From positions 1 to 17,166 of the forward strand of contig JAUMXP010000014.1 in assembly GCA_030529125.1 (NCBI GenBank): 17,166 bases of DNA. Reading direction: 5' to 3'. Positions 1 through 7,172 of the stretch are shown in pieces. Source of the stretch: Eubacteriales bacterium. Lineage in GTDB: Bacteria > Bacillota > Clostridia > Oscillospirales > Acutalibacteraceae. Under the pieces are notes generated by a model. The model was not told the origin of the DNA. It ran no database searches and was given only the letters and a program-made list of their open reading frames with translations. The position numbers and the translations under genes are program-made. Numbering within the stretch: the stretch's first letter is position 1; every line of letters begins with the position of its first letter.

Positions 1-1
1 G

Positions 2-52
2 GTTAAGCGAGTAGGAGTTATTCGAGGATCAGCGCAGAGCAACGAGGCGTGA
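2..52 (+). other. Possible C-terminal tail of a truncated upstream gene
   Basis: A frame open from base 2 ends in TGA at 50-52 and would encode about 16 residues ending in GSAQSNEA. It could be the end of a gene that enters from the left, because a terminator follows at 97-119. It is too short to recognise, and the stretch may equally be non-coding structured RNA (see the element at 1-120). Confidence 0.15.
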
Positions 53-96
53 TATATTTAAGCGCCGAGGTGCGTAGCCCTCTAAATAACGACGGC

Positions 97-119
97 CGAG
101 CTGTAAGGCTCGCTTTTTT
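97..119 (+). terminator. Intrinsic terminator, + strand
   Basis: CGAGCT (97-102) pairs with GGCTCG (107-112) around a GTAA tetraloop of the GNRA type, followed by a run of six T (114-119). It would end rightward transcription arriving from left of the window, just before the acyltransferase promoter. Confidence 0.6.
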
Positions 120-120
120 A

Positions 121-149
121 TTGCAAAATTTTTTTATCTGTGATACACT
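121..149 (+). promoter_or_regulatory. Probable promoter of the acyltransferase gene
   Basis: TTGCAA at 121-126 and TACACT at 144-149 are separated by 17 bases, a good spacing for a housekeeping sigma factor. The -35 abuts the preceding terminator. The predicted leader is about 27 bases. Confidence 0.5.
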
Positions 150-182
150 TTTTTCAGATTTCTATATACCCGAGGTGATATT

Positions 183-1280
183 ATGTCTGCCACAGCAGTA
201 AAATCAGCACCAAAGACAAAAAAACAGCCAAAACCTTCCAACGCACTGAAAACTCCTGCTCCACGCAAAACATACATTGAGGTCATGCGAATTATCGCAG
301 CCTTTTTAGTCATTGTTAATCACACTAACAGCGATGTTTTTCTTAAGAGCACTCCGTCGTTCACTTGGTTTTTCTCGTTAACTTACTTTTTTATCAGCAA
401 AATTGCAGTACCTGTATTCTTTATGATAATGGGCGGACTATTGCTGCAAAAAATTGATACACCTAAGCGCTCAGTACAGCGCGTTGTGCGTATGGTTGCT
501 GTAACTATTGTTTTCTCGCTTGTTTACTATATTAAGGCAAACTGGGATTATCCCGAAAATATGAGTGTAGGTGAATTTTTCAAGAAGATCTTTACCTTCC
601 GTACTGCTAACGCCTATTGGTACATTTACGCTTACATCGGCTTGCTGATACTATTGCCTATTTTACAGAGAATGGCAAACGCTTTTTCCAAAAGAACTAC
701 TGAGTATTTTATAATCCTTTCTATGGGTGTTATGGGCATTATTCCGCTTATTACTCTATTTTTTGATATCACCCCGCATCATTACTTAACAGATATGTTT
801 TTTGCACCGCATCTGGGTATAGTGTTTGCAGGATATTATATTGAAAAGTATCTTAAGCTAAGTAAAAAAGTGTTCTTCATTGCATGCGCAACCTTTGTTG
901 CATTGATTTCATTTCAGGTGGTCTGGAGTTATATATTCTACCTGGAAAATCCAAATGATTATCTTCAGCTTGATAACTGGCAATATCTCACAATCACTGC
1001 ATCTGCTGCATGTTTCTACATAATTTTCAAGTATCTTTCAACTGTTATTAAAACAAAAGAGCGCACATCAAAGGTGCTGTGCTATCTTGGCTCTCTGACC
1101 TTTGGCATTTATCTTGTATCAGACCTGATAATTTCGCTGACCCGCCCGATGTACAATGACCTCCAGCTGGATACACCGATTGTCCTTGCAACTATCCTGT
1201 GGGAAATCATCATCTTTATCTTATGCGGATTTATCGCAGCAATTTTGAAATCAATACCTTTTGTCAAAAAGTATATTTAA
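183..1280 (+). CDS. Membrane acyltransferase, acyltransferase-3 family
   Basis: This is a 365-residue integral membrane protein that probably transfers an acyl group (often acetyl) onto a cell-surface carbohydrate or lipid. After a Lys/Pro-rich cytoplasmic tail (residues 1-30), the signature segment R36-I-I-A-A to N-H47 matches the family pattern in which an Arg and a His lie in the first membrane helix. About ten hydrophobic segments follow to the end, and the length is normal for the family. The ATG at 183 has a good ribosome binding site, GAGGTG at 172-177. It stands alone, transcribed head-on to replication, and converges on the XRE gene with a shared terminator. The acceptor cannot be deduced from the sequence. 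The family call is firm; surface-polymer modification is inference. Confidence 0.85.
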   Translation: MSATAVKSAPKTKKQPKPSNALKTPAPRKTYIEVMRIIAAFLVIVNHTNSDVFLKSTPSFTWFFSLTYFFISKIAVPVFFMIMGGLLLQKIDTPKRSVQRVVRMVAVTIVFSLVYYIKANWDYPENMSVGEFFKKIFTFRTANAYWYIYAYIGLLILLPILQRMANAFSKRTTEYFIILSMGVMGIIPLITLFFDITPHHYLTDMFFAPHLGIVFAGYYIEKYLKLSKKVFFIACATFVALISFQVVWSYIFYLENPNDYLQLDNWQYLTITASAACFYIIFKYLSTVIKTKERTSKVLCYLGSLTFGIYLVSDLIISLTRPMYNDLQLDTPIVLATILWEIIIFILCGFIAAILKSIPFVKKYI

Positions 1281-1634
1281 AAATAATAAGTAAATATAAC
1301 AACAAAGCATATAGTAAAAAGAAAAGCTCCCAAACGGGAGCTTTTCTTTCACAACTCTGTCTTTGCGTTTTTTCTTGCTTCCTTTGCCGTACTGCGACAA
1401 GTCATATGACTCTCTGACAACCATTCGCTCAGATTCATCAGAGTCATCTAATAGATAATCCAGACTAACGTTGAGAGTCTTTGCAATCATTTTAAGGTTA
1501 TCAATATCAGGTAAACCTTTGTCGGTTTCCCACTTAGCTATAGCAGAACGTGATACGCTCATTTTCTCTGCAAGCTCTTCCTGTGATAACATACACTGTT
1601 TTCTAGCTTCTTTAATTTTTTCTCCTAATGTCAT
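1251..1634 (-). CDS. XRE-family transcriptional regulator, aberrant C-terminus
   Basis: A 127-residue protein with an N-terminal Cro/C1-type helix-turn-helix (about residues 5-61: LSQEELAEKM, SVSRSAIAKWE, then GLPDIDNLKMIAKTLNVSLDYLL). A basic linker follows (GKGSKKKRKDRVVKEK). The start is ATG at 1634 behind a strong AGGAGG (1645-1650). The final 35 or so residues are odd. They are encoded by the terminator hairpin at 1321-1346 and then by AT-rich DNA giving a Phe/Tyr/Leu-rich tail, and the stop lies within the 3' end of the acyltransferase gene. The protein therefore looks truncated relative to XRE proteins with a further C-terminal domain, or frameshifted. It probably autoregulates through the CGTAACA repeats upstream. 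Targets unknown. Confidence 0.75.
   Translation of the reverse strand: MTLGEKIKEARKQCMLSQEELAEKMSVSRSAIAKWETDKGLPDIDNLKMIAKTLNVSLDYLLDDSDESERMVVRESYDLSQYGKGSKKKRKDRVVKEKLPFGSFSFYYMLCCYIYLLFLNILFDKRY
1321..1350. terminator. Bidirectional terminator between acyltransferase and XRE gene
   Basis: GAAAAGCTCCC (1321-1331) pairs perfectly with GGGAGCTTTTC (1336-1346) around AAAC, with T-rich runs on both strands (TTTTCTTTC rightward, TTTTCTTTTT leftward). It ends the acyltransferase transcript. It also lies inside the open reading frame of the oppositely oriented XRE gene. Confidence 0.85.
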
Positions 1635-1666
1635 AGTTTTGTTTCCTCCTGTAATTTGGTGCCTTC

Positions 1667-1695
1667 AATATACCGCACCACAAAAGAATCCACAA
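1667..1695 (-). promoter_or_regulatory. Probable promoter of the XRE gene
   Basis: On the minus strand, TTGTGG (1690-1695) and TATATT (1667-1672) are separated by 17 bases. The -10 is good and the -35 moderate, leaving a leader of about 26 bases that includes the AGGAGG. Confidence 0.45.
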
Positions 1696-1704
1696 TAAAC
1701 TCTC

Positions 1705-1732
1705 CGTAACACCTATGTTACGATGCGTAACA
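1705..1732. promoter_or_regulatory. CGTAACA inverted repeat plus third copy: likely operator
   Basis: CGTAACA (1705-1711) and TGTTACG (1716-1722) form a perfect 7-bp inverted repeat with a 4-base centre. A third CGTAACA lies at 1726-1732, exactly 21 bases (two helical turns) from the first. The cluster starts 10 bases upstream of the predicted -35 of the XRE gene, which fits a dimeric helix-turn-helix regulator binding site. Confidence 0.5.
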
Positions 1733-1755
1733 ACCGCTTATTCACGCGGTTTTTT
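1732..1755 (+). terminator. Possible + strand terminator
   Basis: AACCGC (1732-1737) pairs with GCGGTT (1746-1751), followed by a T run to 1755. No + strand gene ends here, so it would only stop readthrough or antisense transcription heading into guaB. Confidence 0.35.
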
Positions 1756-1761
1756 CGCAGA

Positions 1762-1785
1762 AAAGGCTCCCAATTGGGAGCCTTT
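1762..1785. terminator. guaB terminator, perfect palindrome
   Basis: AAAGGCTCCC (1762-1771), AATT, then GGGAGCCTTT (1776-1785), with a T tract on the minus strand ending in TTTTCT. It lies 18 bases past the guaB stop. The stem core GGCTCCC resembles the terminator on the other side of the XRE gene. Confidence 0.75.
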
Positions 1786-1802
1786 GATTTTTAAAAATAT
1801 AA

Positions 1803-3281
1803 TCAGCCGTTAGTAGAGTAGTTTGGTGCTTCCTTAGTGATCTGAATATCATGTGGATGGCTTTCTCTTAAACCAGCACCTGTAATCTTAACAAACTGAG
1901 CTTTGTTGTGGAGCTCTTCGATAGTAGCACAACCTGTGTAACCCATACCGGATTTGAGACCACCGATCATCTGATAAACTGTATCTGAGAGTGGACCCTT
2001 GAACGGTACACGACCTTCAACGCCTTCAGGCACATATTTCTGATTCTTAGCCTGGAAGTATCTGTCGGAGCTACCCTTGTTCATAGCGCCGAGTGAACCC
2101 ATACCACGGTAAACCTTGAACTGTCTGCCCTGATAGATTTCAGTGTCACCAGGAGATTCCTTACAACCTGCAACAAGTGAACCAACCATACATACGGAAG
2201 CGCCTGCAGCAAGAGCTTTTACGATGTCACCTGAGTACTTGATACCACCATCAGCGATAACAGGAACACCGTACTCAGCAGCAGCCTTAGCTGCGTCAAA
2301 GATAGCTGTAATCTGTGGAACACCGATACCTGCAACAACACGAGTTGTACAGATAGAACCAGGACCGATACCAACCTTTACACAGTCAGCGCCGGCTTTA
2401 ATAAGTGCACGAGCACCCTCAGCTGTTGCAATGTTACCTGCGATAAGCTGAACATCAGGGAACGCCTGCTTAACTTTAGCAACAGAATTGATTACGTTTG
2501 AATTATGGCCGTGAGCTGAATCAAGTACAAGTACGTCAACCTGTGCATCAACTAAAGCCTGAACTCTCTCTAAAACGTCTGCAGTAGCACCGATAGCAGC
2601 ACCACAAAGAAGTCTGCCTTTCTCATCTCTTGCAGAGTTAGGATACTGAACAGTTTTCTCGATATCCTTGATTGTGATAAGTCCCTTTAAATTACCGTCA
2701 CTGTCAACGATAGGAAGTTTCTCTATTTTATGTGTTCTTAAAATCTTCTGTGCCTGCTCAAGGTCTGTGCCAACAGGAGCAGTAACAAGATCTTCTTTAG
2801 TCATAACTCCTGCGATTTCCTGATCGAAATCAACATCATCCATAAATTTCAAGTCACGGTTTGTGATGATGCCAACCAGCTTTGTACCTTCACAAATCGG
2901 TACACCGGAAATCTTATACTTACGCATAAGGTCGTCAGCTTCGCGGATAGTATTGTGTGGAGCAAGATAGAACGGATTTGTGATAACGCCGTTTTCAGAA
3001 CGCTTAACGCGATCAACCATATCAGCCTGCTCTTCGATAGACATATTCTTGTGGATAATACCGATACCGCCTTCACGTGCGATAGCAATAGCCATATCAG
3101 ACTCAGTAACTGTATCCATCGCAGCAGTCATAAGCGGTGTATTAAGTTTGATTTTCTTTGTGAGATAAGTCTCAACGTTAACGTGCTTAGGCTCAACGTC
3201 ACTCTCTCCTGGGATGAGCAACACGTCATCAAATGTCAATGCTTCTTTTACAAATTTCTCTTCAAATGAACGATTAATCAT
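1803..3281 (-). CDS. guaB: IMP dehydrogenase
   Basis: This cytosolic enzyme oxidises IMP to XMP with NAD, the committed step of GTP synthesis. The (beta/alpha)8 barrel is interrupted by two CBS domains (about residues 98-212; SGVPICEGTKLVGIITNRD and its partner LPIVDSDGNLKGLITIKD). The catalytic loop VGIGPGSICTTR carries the nucleophile Cys311, and the DSAHGH segment and YRGMGSL are present. I start at ATG 3281 (492 residues, normal length), which has GGGGAG (3290-3295) eight bases away. An upstream in-frame TTG at 3308 would lie before the predicted transcription start. It is a single-gene unit, divergent from the lipoprotein gene. I see no riboswitch, because the leader is only about 20 bases. 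Confidence 0.97.
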   Translation of the reverse strand: MINRSFEEKFVKEALTFDDVLLIPGESDVEPKHVNVETYLTKKIKLNTPLMTAAMDTVTESDMAIAIAREGGIGIIHKNMSIEEQADMVDRVKRSENGVITNPFYLAPHNTIREADDLMRKYKISGVPICEGTKLVGIITNRDLKFMDDVDFDQEIAGVMTKEDLVTAPVGTDLEQAQKILRTHKIEKLPIVDSDGNLKGLITIKDIEKTVQYPNSARDEKGRLLCGAAIGATADVLERVQALVDAQVDVLVLDSAHGHNSNVINSVAKVKQAFPDVQLIAGNIATAEGARALIKAGADCVKVGIGPGSICTTRVVAGIGVPQITAIFDAAKAAAEYGVPVIADGGIKYSGDIVKALAAGASVCMVGSLVAGCKESPGDTEIYQGRQFKVYRGMGSLGAMNKGSSDRYFQAKNQKYVPEGVEGRVPFKGPLSDTVYQMIGGLKSGMGYTGCATIEELHNKAQFVKITGAGLRESHPHDIQITKEAPNYSTNG

Positions 3282-3310
3282 TGATACCACTCCCCGATTT
3301 TTTAACAATT

Positions 3311-3339
3311 ATTATATCAAACGATTCGCTTGTTTGCAA
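3311..3339 (-). promoter_or_regulatory. guaB promoter
   Basis: On the minus strand, TTGCAA (3334-3339), a 17-base spacer and a consensus TATAAT (3311-3316). This is a strong housekeeping promoter that places the transcript start near 3304. Confidence 0.75.
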
Positions 3340-3367
3340 GGTAAAATAACGCTTTTTTAAAAATTTA

Positions 3368-3396
3368 TTGACTTTTGTTATTTGTGTACTTAAAAT
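3368..3396 (+). promoter_or_regulatory. Promoter of the lipoprotein gene
   Basis: TTGACT (3368-3373), a 17-base spacer and TAAAAT (3391-3396), about 43 bases before the AGAGG ribosome binding site (3434-3438). It is back to back with the guaB promoter. Confidence 0.65.
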
Positions 3397-3445
3397 TATC
3401 TGTAAAGACAAAAATTCTAGTAATTGTTCAATATAGAGGTACGTT

Positions 3446-4144
3446 ATGAAACAACTTTTATCTATTTTATTTTGCATTATATTTTTGTTATCACTCACAG
3501 CATGCACAAGTGAAACTCAACAAACCGAAACACAACCAACCACTCCTACCAAAACAGTATCAACATCTGATTCAGAAGAAGAGTCTGAAGACGGGTCTAT
3601 AATAGGTACTTGGGTATGTGACGATATAAATAAAGATTGCTACTTTATTTTTGAAGAAAACGGCGACGCTTTCGCAAAATGGGGCACTTCCACCATATAC
3701 GGATATTTCGATTATTATGAGGAAGATGGGCTATACGAAATCGACATTCCAAATTTTCTATACAATGACTACAGGGCAACTTTCAATGACGACGAAATGC
3801 AACTGAAAAGCGATGAATCAAGTTACGTGTTTGAAAAAGCTACCATGCCAGAAGTAACTATCGACGCTCCAAATGACCTCCAAACAAACGATAAGCTTTT
3901 TGGTGACTGGCAGAGCGAGTCGTCATATGAGTGCTACCGCTTTAACGATGATAATACTGCAGTCATCACTGATATGTTAAATTATGCTACTATAGACTGC
4001 AAGTATTCGTTTGAATCAGATACCGCAACAATGTACTATATGGTTACTGAAGATAAAAGTGGCTCACGCAAGCTTAGCGTCGAATTTATTAATGACGATG
4101 AAATTAAGATTGACGACTATGTTTATAAAAGAGTAACTAACTAA
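3446..4144 (+). CDS. Predicted lipoprotein with two tandem lipocalin-like repeats
   Basis: A 232-residue secreted protein. Residues 1-19 form a lipoprotein signal peptide ending in the lipobox L17-T-A-C20, so mature Cys20 should be lipidated on the outer face of the membrane. A Thr/Gln/Ser/Glu-rich tether (21-50) follows, then two related domains. Repeat 1 (about 52-132) starts IIGTWVCDD and has CYFIFEENGDA; repeat 2 (about 150-230) starts LFGDWQSES and has CYRFNDDNTA. Each shows G-x-W, then a strand with C-Y-x-F, an acidic turn, and a closing strand ending Y-V-F/Y. The pattern resembles small clostridial beta-barrel domains of the 'GTW' lipocalin-like kind. The protein is strongly acidic. 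Ligand and role are unknown. The start is ATG 3446 with AGAGG nearby. It is monocistronic and head-on to replication. Confidence 0.8.
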   Translation: MKQLLSILFCIIFLLSLTACTSETQQTETQPTTPTKTVSTSDSEEESEDGSIIGTWVCDDINKDCYFIFEENGDAFAKWGTSTIYGYFDYYEEDGLYEIDIPNFLYNDYRATFNDDEMQLKSDESSYVFEKATMPEVTIDAPNDLQTNDKLFGDWQSESSYECYRFNDDNTAVITDMLNYATIDCKYSFESDTATMYYMVTEDKSGSRKLSVEFINDDEIKIDDYVYKRVTN

Positions 4145-4156
4145 GATTAATAATGC

Positions 4157-4190
4157 AAAAACCGCCTGAATTATCAGGCGGTTTTTCTTT
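4157..4190. terminator. Bidirectional terminator between lipoprotein gene and serS
   Basis: AAAAACCGCCTGA (4157-4169) pairs perfectly with TCAGGCGGTTTTT (4174-4186) around ATTA, with T tracts on both strands. It ends both converging genes. Confidence 0.85.
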
Positions 4191-4196
4191 TTTATT

Positions 4197-5480
4197 TTAT
4201 GGTGTAATTTTATCTTTACCGCCCATATATGGTCTTAACGCCTCAGGGATGTTGATTGAACCATCTTCGTTTAGGTTGTTCTCAAGGAAAGCAATTAGCA
4301 TTCTTGGAGGAGCAACAACAGTGTTGTTAAGAGTATGAGCAAAGTACTTTGAACCATCCTCGCCGTGAACTCTAATTTTAAGACGGCGTGCCTGAGCATC
4401 GGAAAGGTTAGAGCAAGAACCAACCTCGAAGTACTTCTGCTGACGTGGTGACCATGCTTCAACGTCGATAGACTTAACCTTTAAGTCAGCGAGGTCGCCT
4501 GAGCAGCACTCGAGTGTACGTACTGGAATATCTAAGGTTCTGAAAAGATCAACTGTGTTCTGCCAGAGCTTATCAAACCACATTGGTGACTCTTCCGGTT
4601 TACATACAACAACCATTTCCTGCTTCTCAAACTGGTGAATACGATATACACCACGCTCCTCAATACCATGAGCGCCTTTTTCTTTTCTGAAACATGGTGA
4701 GTAACTTGTAAGTGTGTATGGAAGTTCTTTTTCTTTGTTGATTGTATCGATAAATTTACCGATCATTGAGTGCTCGGATGTACCGATGAGATAGAGGTCT
4801 TCACCCTCGATTTTGTACATCATAGCTTCCATCTCAGCAAAGCTCATAACGCCTGTAACAACGTTTGAACGGATCATAAATGGTGGAACTACGTATGTGA
4901 AACCACGATCAATCATAAAATCACGTGCATATGAAATAACTGCTGAATGAAGTCTTGCAATATCACCCATGAGGTAGTAGAAGCCGTTACCAGCTACTTT
5001 ACGTGCAGAATCTAAATCAATGCCGTTTAATCTCTCCATAATCTCTGTGTGATATGGAATCTCAAAATCAGGAACTGCAGGCTCGCCGTAACGCTGAACT
5101 TCAACGTTTTCTGAATCATCTTTACCAATTGGAACAGATTCGTCGATGATGTTTGGGATAATCATCATAATATCAGTAACTTTCTGAGAAAGCTCTGCTT
5201 CTTTAGCTTCTAAAGCTGCGAGTTCTTCTCCTTTTTCAGTAACGAGATTTTTCATTTCTTCTGCTTCTTCGCGTTTACCCTGTGAGAAAAGTTTACCGAT
5301 TTCTTTAGAATACTTGTTGCGCTGTGCTCTTAAATCATCAGCCATACCTTTGATTTTTCTAGATTCAGCATCAAGCTCGATGACTTCATCTACAAGTGGA
5401 AGTTTAGAGTCCTGAAACTTCTTTTTTATGTTTTCTTTAACAACATCCGGATTTTCTCTTAAAAATTTAATATCAATCAT
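4197..5480 (-). CDS. serS: Seryl-tRNA synthetase, atypical (archaeal-like motif) type
   Basis: A cytosolic class II enzyme that charges tRNA-Ser (and tRNA-Sec where present) with serine. The N-terminal arm (about residues 30-105) is the charged coiled coil that grips the long variable arm of the tRNA. The catalytic domain has the TSE serine-binding motif (234-236), motif 2 with FRKE (R265, E267) followed by GAHGIEERGVYRIHQFEK, and motif 3 as PPRMLIAFLEN (R393, E400). Common bacterial enzymes read TAEVPLTN and SEAGSAGRDTRG at these points. The TSEH, GAHG and IDVEAWSP wording here recalls the archaeal branch as I remember it. The length of 427 is normal. ATG 5480 has AAGGAG upstream. It follows spo0J by 23 bases, so it is probably cotranscribed, with no room for a T-box leader. 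Confidence 0.95.
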   Translation of the reverse strand: MIDIKFLRENPDVVKENIKKKFQDSKLPLVDEVIELDAESRKIKGMADDLRAQRNKYSKEIGKLFSQGKREEAEEMKNLVTEKGEELAALEAKEAELSQKVTDIMMIIPNIIDESVPIGKDDSENVEVQRYGEPAVPDFEIPYHTEIMERLNGIDLDSARKVAGNGFYYLMGDIARLHSAVISYARDFMIDRGFTYVVPPFMIRSNVVTGVMSFAEMEAMMYKIEGEDLYLIGTSEHSMIGKFIDTINKEKELPYTLTSYSPCFRKEKGAHGIEERGVYRIHQFEKQEMVVVCKPEESPMWFDKLWQNTVDLFRTLDIPVRTLECCSGDLADLKVKSIDVEAWSPRQQKYFEVGSCSNLSDAQARRLKIRVHGEDGSKYFAHTLNNTVVAPPRMLIAFLENNLNEDGSINIPEALRPYMGGKDKITP

Positions 5481-5503
5481 TGTAGTGCTCCTTATATTAA
5501 AAC

Positions 5504-6367
5504 TTACTTATTTTCTTCAAGTTTATTTGCTAGGTCTTTTAATTCTTCTAAAGAATAAAAATCAATTGCAAGCGTACCGCCTTTACCGTCTTTGTTAGGT
5601 GTAACAACAACCTTGTTACCGAGGTACTCAGATAACGCAAGCTCTACTTCAGCGAAGTATGATGGCTTTGATACAACTTTGCGGGTACGTGTGACAGATT
5701 TTTTAGTCATATCTTTCACGAGTTTTTCAACCTGACGTACTGACAAGCCTTTTTTAACAATTTCCTCAGCCACTGCACTCATCATCGCTTTGTTTTCAAG
5801 TGCTAACAATGTGCGGGCATGACCTTGGCTGAGTTCTCCGCCTTCGACCATAGCGATAACATCATCAGGCAAAAGCAGAAGTCGCATTGTGTTTGCGATA
5901 GCAGATCTAGATTTACCTACAGTCTGTGCGACCTGCTCCTGGCTGATACCATAAGTATCAATTAAAACCTTGTAGCCTTTTGCTTCTTCAATAGGGGTGA
6001 GGTCTTCACGCTGAAGGTTCTCAATAAGTGCAAGCTCCATGGTTTCATCGTCAGACAACTCACGAATAACCGCAGGGATTTCTGTAAGGCCTGCCATACG
6101 TGAAGCTCTGTAACGACGTTCACCAGCAACAATCTGATATCCTCCGCCAATTATCGGACGAACCAGAATCGGCTGTAGAACACCAAACTGCATGATGCTC
6201 TGTGAAAGCTCAGCGAGCGCCTGTTCGTCAAAGTCTTTACGAGGCTGTTCTCGGTTAGGTTCTACTTCTGAAATTCTCAGCGTAATGGTTTCGTTGCTGT
6301 TTTCAGTGTCATTTTCCATAAAAATTGTGCTCAGACCTTTGCCTAAGCCGCCCAGTTTCTTAGCCAT
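5504..6367 (-). CDS. spo0J: Chromosome partition protein Spo0J/ParB
   Basis: A parS-binding CTPase clamp that loads on DNA near the origin, spreads, and recruits SMC. It works with Soj. In its 287 residues, the N-terminal domain contains the ParB box GERRYRAS (82-89), the CTP-binding signature, and ENLQRED (116-122). A helix-turn-helix follows (about 141-162, ISQEQVAQTVGKSRSAIANT) and reads parS. The C-terminal dimerisation segment ends in FYSLEELKDLANKLEE. The ATG at 6367 lies one base beyond the soj stop, with AAAGGAACG upstream, so the pair is translationally coupled. Two perfect parS sites lie nearby (7259 and 9503). Confidence 0.95.
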   Translation of the reverse strand: MAKKLGGLGKGLSTIFMENDTENSNETITLRISEVEPNREQPRKDFDEQALAELSQSIMQFGVLQPILVRPIIGGGYQIVAGERRYRASRMAGLTEIPAVIRELSDDETMELALIENLQREDLTPIEEAKGYKVLIDTYGISQEQVAQTVGKSRSAIANTMRLLLLPDDVIAMVEGGELSQGHARTLLALENKAMMSAVAEEIVKKGLSVRQVEKLVKDMTKKSVTRTRKVVSKPSYFAEVELALSEYLGNKVVVTPNKDGKGGTLAIDFYSLEELKDLANKLEENK

Positions 6368-6368
6368 T

Positions 6369-7133
6369 TTAACGTTCCTTTCTGAGAATCTCTTTTACTA
6401 AATCAAGATACGCGGTTGTACCTTTGCACGATTTATCATAATAAATAACCGGCATACCAAAGCTCGGCGCTTCAGACAGTCGAACTCCTCTAGGGATAAC
6501 AGTAGAGAATACTTTCTGAGGGAAAAAGCGCTTTACTTCCGCAACAACCTGCTGTGTCAGATTAAGACGACCATCGTACATAGTCAGCAGTACACCCTCG
6601 ATTTCAATATGTGGGTTTGTCTGTCGCTTAACACGTCGTACAGTATTCATAAGCTGTGATAGACCTTCGAGTGCGTAGTATTCGCACTGTATAGGAACCA
6701 AAATCGTATCTGCCGCTGTCAGAGCATTTGTAGTTATCAGACCAAGAGATGGCGGACAGTCAATTATTATGTAATCAAAGTCAGGCTTTATTGATACAAT
6801 TGCCTGCTTCATTCTTTGTGAACGATTGTCCATATCCATTATCTCAAGCTCAGCTGCAGCTAAATCAATTCCCGACGGCATAACATACAGATTATCGTAA
6901 GATGTCTTTACGATTATGTCCTTCGCTTTTACATCAGACACCAATAGATCGTAAGTAGAAAACTTAACTGCACGCTTGTCAATTCCAACACCGCTTGTCG
7001 CGTTACCCTGCGGGTCGACATCTATTAAAAGTGTTTTTTTATTGTTGAAACCAAGCGCAGCAGCTATATTGACCGCAGACGTTGTCTTTCCAACGCCGCC
7101 TTTTTGGTTTGCAACCGCTATTATCTTTGCCAA
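6369..7133 (-). CDS. soj: Chromosome partition ATPase Soj/ParA
   Basis: An ATPase that dimerises on DNA in the ATP state and is switched by Spo0J. In the B. subtilis paradigm it also controls DnaA. The 254 residues have the deviant Walker A K11-G-G-V-G-K-T-T at the very N-terminus, the conserved DVDPQGN and DCPPSLGLITTNAL segments, and the late motif RLSEAPSFGMPV. This short form, lacking an N-terminal regulatory domain, is typical of chromosomal Soj. The start is a TTG at 7133 (the frame has no ATG upstream), with GGGTGA about five bases away. It is the first gene of a soj-spo0J-serS operon. Confidence 0.94.
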   Translation of the reverse strand: MAKIIAVANQKGGVGKTTSAVNIAAALGFNNKKTLLIDVDPQGNATSGVGIDKRAVKFSTYDLLVSDVKAKDIIVKTSYDNLYVMPSGIDLAAAELEIMDMDNRSQRMKQAIVSIKPDFDYIIIDCPPSLGLITTNALTAADTILVPIQCEYYALEGLSQLMNTVRRVKRQTNPHIEIEGVLLTMYDGRLNLTQQVVAEVKRFFPQKVFSTVIPRGVRLSEAPSFGMPVIYYDKSCKGTTAYLDLVKEILRKER

Positions 7134-7172
7134 AAAATCACCCGTTTTTCGAATTTGTGCACAAAATTACAC

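Larger units (their letters stand above)
1..120 (+). other. GC-richer structured leader/tail of unknown identity
   Basis: This stretch is visibly richer in G and C than the flanking AT-rich DNA and contains repeated CGAGG/GCCGAGG words. TATTTA at 55-60 can pair with TAAATA at 83-88, and GAGG at 67-70 with CCTC at 79-82, giving a nested hairpin just before the terminator hairpin. It could be the end of a small RNA, a repeat element or the 3' UTR of an upstream gene. I do not recognise a family. Confidence 0.25.

Noticed and set aside
3050..3058. Exact DnaA box TGTGGATAA in guaB (and another at 12695-12703 in jag)
   Set aside because: Both fall in conserved codons (I-I-H-K in GuaB, I-I-H-T in the R3H motif), far from oriC, so they are probably incidental.
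3282..3308. GuaB N-terminal extension beginning at TTG 3308
   Set aside because: It lies before or at the predicted transcription start, and ATG 3281 has a well-spaced GGGGAG and gives the normal protein length.
3282..3445. Purine riboswitch upstream of guaB
   Set aside because: The predicted leader is about 20 bases and the gap is filled by two back-to-back promoters.
5481..5503. T-box leader for serS
   Set aside because: Only 23 bases separate serS from spo0J, too short for a T-box.
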